DNA of 64,000 bases from Earliella scabrosa (Eukaryota; Basidiomycota; Agaricomycetes; Polyporales; Polyporaceae): positions 186,001 through 250,000 of the forward strand of contig JABYQQ010000030.1 of NCBI GenBank assembly GCA_022605405.1. Reading direction: 5' to 3'. Position numbers and translations under genes: made by a program. The notes below the pieces were generated by a model. It made no database searches. It saw only the letters and a program-made list of their open reading frames with translations, and had not been told where the DNA came from. Shown here piece after piece: positions 49,257 to 60,604 of the stretch. Position 1 is the first letter of the stretch; each line of letters starts with the position of its first letter.

Positions 49257-50656
49257 ACATCAGGCAGTATGTGAGAAAAAAGGAGATAAATGTAACCAGA
49301 TTTGAACTAAATGTGCATATATTGCTGGAATTGCATAAAATTCCACCAATTGACATGGGAGCTTTTTCCTGATGGAGAGGAACCGAGTGCTAATGAACAC
49401 AATGAATTGTGTTTGGCTAAGCTCTCCAAACACATGAGGGTAAGATACAGGAGGCAGAACACAACATGTACCACATGCTGACTAAGCCTGTCCAAATTTG
49501 GAGTGTACCTACAAGACTACCAAACCCCAAACTCCAACACTACTTATGCTGTGCTAACAGATGACATAAACATCAGTAATAAGGTTCCTTATCAGCAAAC
49601 CCTGACACAGGTTAGGGTGAACAGCAATAGGGTCACTTTGATGCCTATAGGTACTGCTGTTGTAATAAGCATTGAGGGTCTGAAGATTTGTAGCTCTATT
49701 GCATGCCATCAAAATGGACCTAGTTCCATAATATTTGAATACCATCTGCCTGAGATGTAGTCCTTACTTCACTTCAGCTCCAGATCAGAGCAATAACTTC
49801 AAATCACCCTAGCTCTGAGGGCACCGGCAGATGACCAGTGCCCTTAAAGCTAAGAATGTTTGAATCTATCAGCCGATGGGTGCTTATTCTGCAATCACAT
49901 TATCAGATGCAGTGCAAGTTAGATCAGTACATATTCTAATGTATATTAACATATATACATGTTATGTACCATTAAATGTGCATCCACTACACGCTCAGGG
50001 GAGCACCAGGATAGTCCAATATCTGGAAATTTAAGTGGTTATAGAATTTCTGCACTTCTGGTGGGTACATACCATTATGGGCCAGACATCGAGCAGATGT
50101 TGGGCAACACAATGTGGGTGCAGAAACTAGGCACCAACAGCCAGATACCTGTTTGATATCTAGCACCACTGGTGGCCGCCCCCACAGATAACTTCTGACC
50201 CAATATCTAGGGCACCCGGTGCACACCTGGGCATGTGGATGGTCTTTTTGCAATGACTTATATAATATCTGTGTACTATGCTAATTTGTGAATACTGTTT
50301 ATCACCTACATTTGCTTATCAAAAATATGTGTATATAGATCATTAAAACCAGAAAGATGTGCTCTATGATCTATCCAGTGGTGATACTCATAGTGGACCA
50401 TGCCCAATTGCCATTGCAGAAATATCAGAAAAAATAAATAAACAACTGAAATCATATAATTCACTTTGATGTGTTGAAGATATTATAACATTATTGTTTG
50501 ATATGTGACTTGCAACTAGATGATATTGTCATGAATGGTCCCTCAGCACCTAGAGAAGCACCCAACTAACCACCAACCACCATTCATCAAGTCATTCACT
50601 GTTTCTATCGTTTGCTATCTCCATTGTATCTCTAAACTCCAGATCTCCCCTGTGTT
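49257..50656. other. Repeat-region DNA with repeat R1 copy 2
   Basis: About 49545-49620 is the second copy of repeat R1 (plus orientation: ACTTATGCTGTGCTAACAG...). A plus-strand frame at about 49310-49490 (LTWELFPDGEEPSANEHNE) looks coding but is short and unassigned. A weak inverted repeat spans about 49995-50235. No complete gene was seen. Confidence 0.45.
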
Positions 50657-51085
50657 GTAAGCATGGAGCTTAGCACATGTCTGGAGCCGCATAAGTACCC
50701 TGCGGCTGGTGAAAAGTCAAGTTCTCATTAAAATTGTCTTTTGGCTTAGCAATTATGTGCGTGGTGTTGTGTCCGTTACACTTAATGAGAACTTAAGGGT
50801 TGCAGGCGCAGGTTCAAACCTGGCTGAGGGCAACTTTCAAGGGGTTGTACCCTTGGGGCAGCACTTATCACTGAGCCCACTTTGGAAAACCCGGCGGAGC
50901 CCTCACAGCGTCCAGAGCTAACTCCCGGAGGGTGGGATAAAGTTTCTCAAGTGTGTGAAAGTGTAGCATGGAGCTTAGCACGCGTTCAGAGCCACATAAG
51001 TACCCCGCGGCTGGTGAGAAGTCAAGTTCTCATTAAGATTGCCTTTTGGCTTAGCGGTTACATGAGCGGGGTCGTGTCTGTTACA
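50657..51085 (+). mobile_element. tRNA-derived SINE-like repeat, copy 2
   Basis: It is the counterpart of the 38.5-38.9-kb copy in the opposite orientation. An A-box-like TGGCTTAGCAATTA lies at 50742-50755, a B-box-like GGTTCAAACC at 50811-50820, and a second A-box-like TGGCTTAGCGGTTA at 51047-51060. The unit therefore has two promoter-like heads and one B box, as if one SINE had been partly duplicated head to tail. Ends start with GTAAGCATGGAGCTTAGCAC. Confidence 0.75.
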
Positions 51086-52218
51086 TGTTTCTTTCTTTTG
51101 TCCTGGACACAATTGTTGCCATACCATTGTATCTCCTCCATTGTTCTGTCACTCAATTGTTCTATTGTAGATTCACTCGTAGATACTTTGCTCAATACAA
51201 CTTGTCTCCAGCCCTGCGTGTTGAGCCTTGCTCCGCTCTCACTGTGCAAGTACCCATTAAATGCCCTTGCTCCCCTCGTTAATTCCTCCTCATCTTGCTT
51301 GACCCCAGGTCATGACAGATGTAGTTTCTATTTCACTATTGATTTTGATTGTTCAAACACTGCATTATAGCATACTTAAATGAGTCAGCTCTGATATTTT
51401 CAACTATGCCTAAGACATCAAATGAATGTCAGACAAAGTGATAGGAACTTGATGTTCAGTTAGTGATTTTATGGAACAGAAAACAGACAGCAGATACACA
51501 CATGTTTAAAATAACATTCGAATGTGTCATTGTACTACTAGTAACAAAGCATCAAAACTGTATAACAACAAAATATACCTGTGTTCACTGTTATTTATCC
51601 ACTCATCTCATCAATTGTTTCTGCCATATATGGCCCGTTTCAAACCAAATGTTTAACAGGCTGCAGTCCTGCAGTGGGAGCAACATCAAGGCTGTCATGG
51701 TAGTCAGCACATGAATGTAAACAAACTCAGTGCAGTTAGGTGCAAGGGTCCCAACACTATTTTCTGCCAGCAGCAGCAGCATCCTCAAAAGTCACAGCAG
51801 CAGCACTGTTCTTAGAGACAGCAGCAGCAGCAATAACAAGGCTGCCTACTTGGAGATTGTTTCTGCCATGATTGCACCCAGTATCAAGAAGCACTTTAAC
51901 ATACTCAGTTCTCATATGTTGCTGATGCTGCACCACCTGCTGCTGTTACCAAGAGGCCAGACAGCATGTCTAATGCACGTCCTCTTCTGCGCAAACTGGT
52001 GCACGTGAACACAGGGGGAAACCAGTACTCTCAGCTCACATATGCCATGTTCCTTGCAAAGAATCTAGACATCCTGCCAATGTTTAAGCACATCAGAACT
52101 TTGGAAGACATCTTTCAGCAGAAGTCTGCAATCCAGTTGACAGACTCTTTGTTCAGTTTGTCTAAGAGCTCAAGCAGATCCCTGTTCTCATTTTGAAACA
52201 AGAAGATCAACAACAGAA

Positions 52219-52607
52219 TAAGGCTGAGCCGGTGTCTATTTAGTGCCTATCTTGTAGCCCAATTTTCCAGCTTTCCAATGGTACAAAGATTGTGGAAAAT
52301 GGATAAAAACTGATAGAGATATCCAATAAACAATCCTACAAAGTTTGAAGCAAATCTGTCCAAAATTGATTAATGACCCCAGATCAGTGATCCGGTGCTT
52401 CTCAGCACCTAGCACCAGATCAGTGATCTGTCACGCTTGTTGTCACTCTGGAAGTACAATTCTTGATGGATTTGCTTCAAACTTTGTAGGATTGTTCATT
52501 GAATATCTCTCTCAGTTTTTATCTGTTTTTCACGGTCTTGATACCATTGAAATGCTGGAAAATTGAACTACAAAATAGGCACTGAATAGACGCCGGGTAG
52601 AGCCTTA
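52219..52607. mobile_element. hAT-like MITE B, 389 bp foldback
   Basis: It starts TAAGGCTGAGCCGGTGTC and ends GACGCCGGGTAGAGCCTTA. The inverse similarity continues deep into the element (for example CAAAGTTTGAAGCAAATC against GATTTGCTTCAAACTTTG), so most of it is a long hairpin. It is flanked by a perfect 8-bp direct repeat CAACAGAA (52211-52218 and 52608-52615). There is no coding capacity. Confidence 0.85.
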
Positions 52608-52849
52608 CAACAGAAGCATCAGCAGTGCAATTCTGAGCCCATCTCCGGTGGGAGCAGTGCCACCATCTTGCACTCTGGAAAGCAAACACTCAGGCAGTAC
52701 TCTGTCGTCAACATCTTGAACTCAGAAATGGAAAAGACAATCTCCATGATCAAGTGCAAGTGCACCCTCGGGAAGTGCATGACTCTGTCTCTCATGGCAA
52801 GGAGCAGTGACCCCATGGATGTGAATGACATCAGACAGAGAGAACGAAC

Positions 52850-53452
52850 TAAGGCCAAATGCGGCTCTGAATCACTCTGCAGATTGATCTGCAATTATCC
52901 AGAGCTGGAGCCAGAATGATCTGGATCTGCAGATCCAGCTCAGTAAGGATCCAGCTCACTATGGATTTAGATTAAGCTCTCGGAATAGAGATGATCTGCA
53001 GATAAACCGTAGTGTGCCCCGAATCCCTCAAGAAATTATGATTCTGGATGTGTCTGGTAGCCATTACCATCTAGTATGTATGTGTCAAAAGTCAGAAGTC
53101 TATCTCTAACAGTTCCAGAGGTATGAGATAGCAAACTATGTCTGGTATCAGCTTAACTACAGGGGGGTGTAACTGAATCACTAGCTTGTATCTCAATTCA
53201 AACACATGTTATAGACATGGTTGCTGCCATTTCAGATAAATAGCACTCTATAGTACATACAAATTACAATTCAATGTGCTACAAACTTATTACTGTGGCA
53301 GTATGTCCATTGCTGATCATTCGCAGATCAATCTGCAATGATTCAGATCTGCATGGATTTCATCTGTGCAGATCTGGATCAGAGTCAGAAAGTGCTTCTA
53401 ATTTGCAGGTTCAGACCCAGATCATTCATGAATTGATCTGTGTTCAGCCTTA
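52850..53452. mobile_element. hAT-like MITE C, 603 bp
   Basis: It starts TAAGGCCAAATGCGGCTC and ends GATCTGTGTTCAGCCTTA. The left 90 bp resemble the inverse of the right end of MITE D (CTGCAGATTGATCTGCAATT, then TATCCAGAGCTGG). The right flank GAGAGAAC (53453-53460) is present four bases before the left end (52838-52845); the immediate left 8 bases (GAACGAAC) match it at six positions, so the duplication has decayed or was altered. Confidence 0.7.
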
Positions 53453-53761
53453 GAGAGAACACCATATCCCTTGAAGTTTTCATGTGTCAGCTGGAAGTTG
53501 ACGGCTCCTCAACAAGGCTTGGTACATTTGCAAACCTTTGCCTCACAACAAGTTGTATGCTGACCACCTGCATCTTGCAGTGCTTAGTGTTGCAATATCC
53601 TTGCGTTGTACACTGTAGATGTGCCCCACATTGATGTATCTGTAACAACACCCCTACAATTAGCTACAGATGACTTGGTTTTAAGCGGGCCATTGCTGGC
53701 ATGAATGATTGATGAGGATTTTTGAAACTGAAGTATAGATACACTATTACCTGTAGCAACA

Positions 53762-55617
53762 TTAGAGCTTAGTATAGAGTAACAAAGACATGACATATTC
53801 TCCAGAGGTCTGAAGTTTCTTGGCTGAATAGTTTACAATATTGCCACAATATTGAACTTGATCTTTAGTTGCAATTCCATCATGGTACCAGATCCCTCCA
53901 GATAGATCTACAAACCGGCATACAAAGTGTTTGTCATGGTAGTATATGATACCACAAAGTCTATACATTTGGTGTATCTCTGGTAGTGTTATTTGGTTCT
54001 CTATAACAACTTTATCTGTAGTGATAAATGCAATAATATTAGGGGGCTTCTCATATTTCTGTATCTTCTGCATTGATCTACCACACTGAGGACAAGCAGA
54101 GGTGGTTTTCTGAATTGCAAGTGCATTGAACCATTGCATTACTGACTTTCCCTCATGAATTCCAAGTCTTGTAGGGTGGTTTTTCCAGAAGTCCACATGA
54201 CATGTCCATACCACTTTCTCACTCTTTGTAGTGACAGATTGATACTCACAGGCTCTACATATATGATACTCAAGAAGAATAGCTCCATTTATTGCAAGAG
54301 TGCTTCTGATAAGACTATATATATCAGTGATTGCTACCTTTGGGACCAAGGTCAGCATTTCTCGACCAAGTTTAATTCTAAACTGATCCCGAGCCTGAAC
54401 AATGGTTCTTCTTGAATTTTGGCACAAAACCTGGTCAAATAATAAGCCAAGATATCTTAGAGTAGCACTCTGTTGAGAGATCACATTCTTCCAATTTTGC
54501 TGGCATTCTGTATATGCTGAAAGAAGAATAGTTAACAGGCTATCATATGCACAGCTGTAATTGACACTATTCCATGGAATTCCAATAAATTGCTGTCCAG
54601 AAGGGGCTTGACTAGATTTTGCTTTCTTGACTGCTCTCTTTGGAATCACCTCATCTTCATTGTGTCTTTTTCTCTTGTCTCTCACTTTGATCTCATGCTG
54701 AGTGGTTGTAGATACTGTGACTGGTCTTGAATCTTGTGCTGGCACAAATGATGTGACATTTTTCCTGAGTTCATGTTTGACATCTATAGCATCATGTTGG
54801 TCAATTAATTCATTCTTCTTTGTAGTATTGATCACAGTCCATGGACTATCTTCCTTGACTGGCTTGATAGGGAATGGATTACTATGATTCCATTGAAGTG
54901 CTGCATGCAAGAAGTTTGGCATATGATTTTCACCCTTCCATTGTCTAAATGAATGAATGAGCTCATTTCTGGTTATCCCAACAACTTTTGGTGATATATT
55001 GCCTAAGTATCTGAGCTTGGTAATTTCATCTAGTAGCTCCAGCTCTCTGAACTCTTGTCTCAGACTACCTGAGATACCCCAGTCAGTTTACTAGAATCAA
55101 ATGATTATATGATAACAGTGCCTTCTATACTAGATCCCCTTGACAGAGATGTATACACTGACTGGTGAGATCTGCAGTTCCGTAAATTACATACATTGTT
55201 AGGTCTAGTACGACCCTGTGATGCAAAGTCTGTCATTGCAAAATTTGGCACTACTGGTACTTGATCACGGTTCACCTCAAGTATCATTCCATTGGGTAGC
55301 TTGCATTTTATCTTCTTAGTTTGATGAGACAAGGGGACCACATTCTCAGGCAATCCAGGCAATTTGATAGATGTTGGTGCTGCAGTGAGCTTTACAAACA
55401 GAGTATCAAATGCACATTGATCCTCTGAAACTGGTCTAGATGTCCATTCCACTATTTTACCCTCAGCACCATTTGTCACACCACACTCTGTAGCCTCATT
55501 GACTTTAATCATTACAGGCATGCCTATACATAAATCAAGCCTGCCAGGATGGTGTTCTGTCAGATGGTGAGATAATTTCCAGAGCCATTCTAAAGTTCCT
55601 TCAAACATGACATGCAT
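53762..55617 (-). pseudogene. Helitron helicase C-terminus joined to ubiquitin-peptidase-like domain
   Basis: The first part (55617-55105) has PIF1/Helitron helicase C-terminal signatures: DLCIGMPVMIKVNEATE, GLPENVVPL, VPNFAMTDFASQGRTRP, NCRSHQSVYTSLSRG and EGTVII. A stop or frameshift follows at about 55105. Reading resumes at about 55067 in the frame (LRQEFRELELLDEITKLRY, NELIHSFRQW) that leads without a break into 54922-53762. That part has a C19-like cysteine box (NYSCAYDSLLTIL), CX2C pairs (CRAC, CPQC) and a His box (DKHFVCRFVDLSGGIWYHDG), as in ubiquitin-specific proteases. Peptidase assignment rests on these boxes only. The gene is not intact. Confidence 0.65.
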
Positions 55618-56948
55618 ATGTTGTTACAATGAGGAAGTAACACTGGTCCAGGGATTGCCATAACTGGATCTTCAACTGTACATCTCTCTTTTCTAGTTAC
55701 CAATTCATTGGCTAGCAGCAAGTCTCTGTCAAACTCAGCACAATCCAGTTTCTGGAGTTCTGTTACTGGAGTTAATGATCCACATACTGCACAGCTGGAC
55801 TCCAAAAAATTAGCAACTTGCACATCTTTGGCAAAACCTGCAATCACATTGTACTGTGACCAGCAGGCTGAGGGGGAAACTGTGTGGCAATATTGCTAAG
55901 CCCTTGCGTATGTCTCTTTCTGCTATCTTGTTTATTTTTCTCTAGCAGTTTTGGGATGATCTACAGCAATGAATAATTATTTAAAGTTTGCACATGTTAT
56001 ACATTGATGCTTAAGTAGTTCAGTCAATATTTCATCTTTACTCATGCGATGATTAACATGAAGCATACAATGACATCTTGATATGCTAAGTAGCTGTGCT
56101 TTTGTAAGCTGTGTACACAATAGTGACAATGAAATATCAACCAGTACATTTGAATTTTCCAGCTGGCAGTGGCTGCTTGGTATATACATTCCAAATTTAT
56201 AGTTCTTTTTCTGACTAAGTGCTCCTTGAATCAAATATGGAGACAGATCTGTACAGGCCCAAACTTTGGCATTATTTTTGATTTTATTACTAGAACCTCC
56301 TCCCAACAATATGGTGTTCACTTCACAAAAGGACCCACCACAGTTTTTGTCATCTGATCTTTGTCTAACACTGCTATATTTCATATAGATATTGAGTAGC
56401 ATGGCTTTATGATCATGTGAATAGTAAATATTTCTCATACAGATTAGCTTGGCTATGCTGACATTGACAGCAATAAGATGGAGCCTCAAACTAACTGGTA
56501 GAGCTATTTTGAGATTAACTTCATAGTACCAATGCCTGTGCACATGATATATCATAGACTTTGTCTCAGATTTGTATATGAATAGGCTTGCCAAGGGGGT
56601 GCCTTTCATACCCCTGACAGGACTTTTTGATAGGGAGTCTGTCATAATGACCCTACCCCCAAGGGGCACAGAACTTGCTATAAGGGTGTCTGCTGTAACC
56701 CTGCCCACAAGGGGCACAGAACTTGCCATGAGGGTGTCTGTTATACACTTGTTCTGCACAGACAGAACAGCTCTAGTAGAGATAGTATCAGTGTGAATAT
56801 GAACTAAGAGCAGCAAGACCTGAAGCCAACAGTACACAAGAACCCAGTTCTGTATATACTGAAGGCTGGCCAATGCACTGCTAGAAGATAGTTTCATGGC
56901 TGAGAGATACAGTAATGTGGTGTGGTAGGAGGAGGATGAACTAGTCAA
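53762..56948 (-). mobile_element. Internally deleted Helitron-type element with helicase-peptidase tail
   Basis: Read on the minus strand, three parts follow in Helitron order. The first is an N-terminal region (56948-55977) ending in SKDEILTELLKHQC-ITCANF. The second is a Cys-rich Helitron N-terminal segment (55847-55590; SSCAVCGSLTPVTEL, VTRKERCTVEDPVM, PHCNNICMSCLKEL). The third starts abruptly and is the C-terminal part of the PIF1-type helicase. The rolling-circle Rep domain and the helicase Walker A/B region, normally between them, are absent, so an internal deletion at about 55590-55617 is inferred. Element ends (5' TC, 3' CTRR with hairpin) were not located. Confidence 0.7.
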
Positions 56949-57044
56949 GGGTGAAGTTCAACATGGAAAGTTCAACATAGAGTCACATGACCCATAATCA
57001 AGTCACATGTCTGGATACAGCAGTGTGATTCTGTTATTGATAGT

Positions 57045-57420
57045 TGTACTAAGTAAATAATTTATCTGAATAGAGCTATAAAATGCGAACAGAATGATAT
57101 ATAACACGTGGTGATAACACCACACAGTGAGGAGATATTGAAGTAGTACAGTTTAAGTGACAATGTCACAGTGTAATGTCACGCGCCAAAAAAGCGCCCA
57201 AAAAGCGCCCAAAAAGCGCCCAAACGGTGGCAGTGCTACCGGCGCTTATTCGGCGGTTATATAGACTTATCTGGTAAGTAACTCTACTTACTTCTGTAAG
57301 CTGAGTTTGAAACACTTTCCCATGGGCACAGATCATGGTGACATCTGTCTGGCTGGTGTCTGGCTGCATAAAGAACGATTTCTTCGTGCCTCATCAATCG
57401 TAATAATATATATCATCACC
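57045..57420 (+). repeat. Dispersed repeat R2, copy 2
   Basis: Counterpart of 39168-39745 in inverse orientation. It holds a block of four AAAAAGCGCCC-type units at about 57183-57225 and the coding-like stretch TDHGDICLAGVWLHKERFLR (57318-57380), ending in CCTCATCAATCGTAAT. Confidence 0.65.
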
Positions 57421-57682
57421 GCTCTTCATATACAGAGAGTGCACATTGTAAGGGCAAAGGCAAACAATCAGCCAAATGAGTCAATCCAGCATGGATGCTT
57501 GATTCTGGTGCCTCTATGCACTTTACATACTGCATGAACACTTACATCAATTTCTGCTACTATGGTGAGGGACAAACTCACCTTACCCCCAGTGTCTATT
57601 TAGCATTATGTATTATGTAACGACAGATGTGGTGTTATGTCATTGTCCCAAATACAGTAGTTCCTGCTGTCCATCTGGCCTC

Positions 57683-59205
57683 TCACCGCTGCACGTGTGA
57701 CTCCTTCTGATGCTCCTTATGGTGCCAGTCGAATGGCACCAGGTCTGCCTCTTTGATTATTGACACAGTGCGCTTTCTTGGGAATCCGGAGGGAGAGCTG
57801 GGCTCAGAAGTGGGCTTGGAGCCAGTTGTGATACTGAGACAGAGCCCAGAAGCTGTGCTGGGAGGGGTACTTGCCAAAAAGACGCAATTGTAGGGACATA
57901 CGAAGGGCTCCAAGGTTGTGTTGGGCACACCCAATCCAGAGAGCTGCCGCAGAAGCTTGGTGGTGTGATCAACTAATAGGAAGAGCTCTTGCATGAGGAT
58001 GGCCTGCTCATTTCTCACGTGAGGTGAGGAACGATCAGGGGATGCACGTGGAGAGAAAGATGCCGGAGAAGCTCAATCCGAATCCAGTGGGGTCTGGGCG
58101 CCAGAATCAGACCCAAGGACCACAGCGATCTCATCAGAATTTAAAGCCCGATCTGATGTGTTCAGCCAATTGTCAGACTTGTTGTCGTCTAGAGATGGAG
58201 ATTTTGGCAGGCTTGAGGAGTCCTGCACAGATTCAGAGTTGGGCTCATGGAACATCTGCTCCAGGAAGTCGAAGTTGCCAGATCTGGGGAGATTTGCAGA
58301 AATGGATGAATCAAAAGAGAGAGCCTCAGCCACATGAGCCACGCAAGCCTCTGGTGCAGTTCAAAGATAGGCACATTGCTGTTCAACTGCATGGGCATTC
58401 TCATGTCTGAAGAAAAAGTTGGGGATAACTTGCAGAACAAGGGTGAGAATCCAGACATCCACATGGGGAAGATGTCCACCATGTTCATGGTGCGAGAAAT
58501 AGTTGTTCTTGACCTGGTTGTTGTGGGACTCTAGATGATTTGTCGTGCAGGGAATTTGATCCTCAGGGATGTCCAGCAACTCCGCGGCCTTGATGACGCT
58601 GCCGCCACACGACCATTGAAGCCAGTACTTCTTGGTAGCCAGAAACGTCGAGAGATATGTCAGGAATTTGATGGCACCTTCAGCTTGCAACTTCCGTACT
58701 GGCGCCTGGTCCCTTGCCAATTTTTTGTAGGCAGAGTATTCCTTTGTGTAAGCAGCAACTGCCTCCGGAAACATTGTGATGTCCTTGAGTCTGATAGATA
58801 AAAATTAAATGATAATGAAATCACACAAATAGAAAAACTTACAACTGCATGCAGAATTTGGCAAGCGCAGTCTGGATCTCCGATCATTGCATTGCCTTTC
58901 GGAGTTCCAGCAAGGGACCGGGTCAGGGCCAAGCGCCAAGCTTGCCAAATATGGTACATGCACAGCAACAGAGAGATTCCAGGCCAGATGGTTGCCAAAG
59001 CATGTCGTTCTCTGATGTCATTGTCTGTGATGCCAAGACGAGGAGTGAACTGTTCACCAGCATTGTTTGTTCCCATTGCCTCTGCCCAGTGCTGCAGAAT
59101 TGTCTGAAGTAGCTCCTTAGTGTAGTCGCCATGAACACTGTGATCAAGAGCTGATAAGATATTCTAACCAGATCAAAAACACATCTGGCTGGATAAAGCT
59201 ACGGT
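57683..59205 (-). pseudogene. Mutator-like (MULE) transposase, C-terminal two-thirds, broken
   Basis: On the minus strand from about 59160: ILSALDHSVHGDYTKELL, then FTPRLGITDNDIRERHALAT and WPGISLLLCMYHIWQAWR, the MULE transposase core with its Asp and the C...H-WQAWR motif typical of basidiomycete MULEs. An intron (about 58842-58785) leads to FPEAVAAYTKEYSAYKKLA and PCTTNHLESHNNQVKNNYF. A single in-frame TGA at about 58359-58361 interrupts the protein; the frame continues (TAPEACVAHVAEALSF) to about 58073, and a further C-terminal frame lies at 58018-57683. The N-terminal part is missing here; it may be the fragment at 61.4-61.7 kb. Confidence 0.75.
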
Positions 59206-59213
59206 ATTATAGC

Positions 59214-59835
59214 TAAGGCCGAGCACGGATTGATCCGCAGATGATCCGGATCTGAACCCGCAGATCAGGAGCACCCTTTTTCTTGATCCAGATCCACATG
59301 GATCAGATCTGCACGGATCCAGATCATTTTGGATCGATCTGCGGATGATCTGCAGTGGAGAATAAGAAGAAAGTAAACAATTCATATCTTTATTGAATGT
59401 TGATGAATCAATGCCATATTGGCTACAGAGTATTGTCTATGCTGTGTCTATCCGTGTATCCAAAATCAGAACAAAAACCCGCACATTCCATGAGTTATTG
59501 ATGATTTACTAGAGCATATTGTAGGTGGTTAAGCCATTTTTGGGCTCAGTTGTATGTGCAATATCTCAGCCATGGTTCTATATAAGTGAGTTGTCTTTGG
59601 AACATAAATACTACATCCAATACACTACAGAATGCATCCAGAAATGGAACATTTCAATCATTTTTGACCCCTCTGCAGCTCATCTGCGGATCATGGGGTT
59701 TTCAGAAGCTTGATCCAGATCTGCAGTGAGCTGGATCTGCAATGAGCTGGAGCCGCGGATCTGGATCATCTCGGATCCAGCTCCGGATAATTGCAGCTCA
59801 ATCTGCAAAGTGAGCTGGAGCCGTGCTCAGCCTTA
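59214..59835. mobile_element. hAT-like MITE D, 622 bp
   Basis: It starts TAAGGCCGAGCACGGATTG and ends AGCCGTGCTCAGCCTTA. It is flanked by a perfect 8-bp direct repeat ATTATAGC (59206-59213 and 59836-59843). Subterminal GATCCGGATCTG/CAGATCCAGCTC motifs are shared with MITEs A and C. There is no coding capacity. It lies immediately upstream of the MULE remnant, and may have separated its N-terminal part. Confidence 0.87.
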
Positions 59836-59843
59836 ATTATAGC

Positions 59844-60604
59844 TGAATCTTATCTGAATGGGCTGCAGCAAACAGCTAGCCAGTCCATCAGGAACTGAGT
59901 CTGCAGTGAGCCAAACAGTGCTAGAGACATGTCAAGTATGTTTGGTTCAGAGCAGATGCTACAGACAGTGGCAGCTTCTGCTACTTTGTAGATCATAAGT
60001 AGCATATTGAAACATGCTTTCTACAATGTTGTGGGGCAGAATGGTGGATGGCAGCAGAGCTATGAGATGATTGATGAGAATGGGGTCAGGAGAAGAGGGT
60101 TGGTTAACCTCCATGGATTGAGATGATCAGGGTACCATTGGAAAGCCCTGATCAACGCCAATCTGACCATGGCCAGGGGATAGTATGGCACCCATTGGTT
60201 CACTAGATATCAGGCAAGCAAACCTGCATCTTTTTGCAAAAATGTATTGACTCATATCTCTGCCACTATCTCATACCAGCTCATGATGTTGGGTGCATTG
60301 GGAAGCCCTGATTTTCCCCATCCAATGGTACCCTGTACGTGAATGGAGGTCAAGTGGTTTCTCTAATGTCCAGCAGAGCAGTAACCAGCTGTAGCCACAT
60401 TTAGCAGCATATACAACAATCCTAGATACCACCCCATGTACACTACACCATCACATAGAGGCTAAAAATACAAATCCAATGCATCTAGATATACCCCAAT
60501 TGGTGCAGAACTGAAGGAGCTAGAGGGTAAGCAGATAGGTGTACCTAGGGGGACAGGCACCGCATTTGGGCGTTAAAAAGGCGCCCAGATCGTTATATAA
60601 TTAT
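59844..60604. other. Repeat-region DNA with a diverged inverted repeat
   Basis: About 60104-60156 (AACCTCCATG, CAGGGTACCATTGGA) is the diverged inverse of about 60303-60356 (TCCAATGGTACCCTG, GAATGGAGGT), suggesting another foldback element with decayed arms. No gene was seen. Confidence 0.45.

Larger units (their letters stand above)
51700..53640 (+). pseudogene. Disrupted Gln-rich coding region carrying two MITEs
   Basis: CAG-rich tracts at 51768-51835 encode Gln or Ser runs. A coding-like stretch follows at 51966-52196 (SNARPLLRKLVHVNTGGNQY, FLAKNLDILPMFKHIRTLED). If MITE B (52219-52607) and one copy of its 8-bp duplication are ignored, a Gln-rich frame runs across the site (ILKQEDQQQ to KHQQCNSEP) into 52668-52845 (LRQYSVVNILNSEMEKTISM, KCKCTLGKCMTLSLMARS). 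MITE C then follows. The upstream and downstream frames are not joined cleanly. The family is unknown; it is probably an old element gene. Confidence 0.4.

Noticed and set aside
56572..56796. Plus-strand frame with PRGTELAIRVSAVTLPTRGT repeats
   Set aside because: It is antisense of the Helitron N-terminal region, where a short duplicated segment (about 56640-56740) makes both strands look repetitive.
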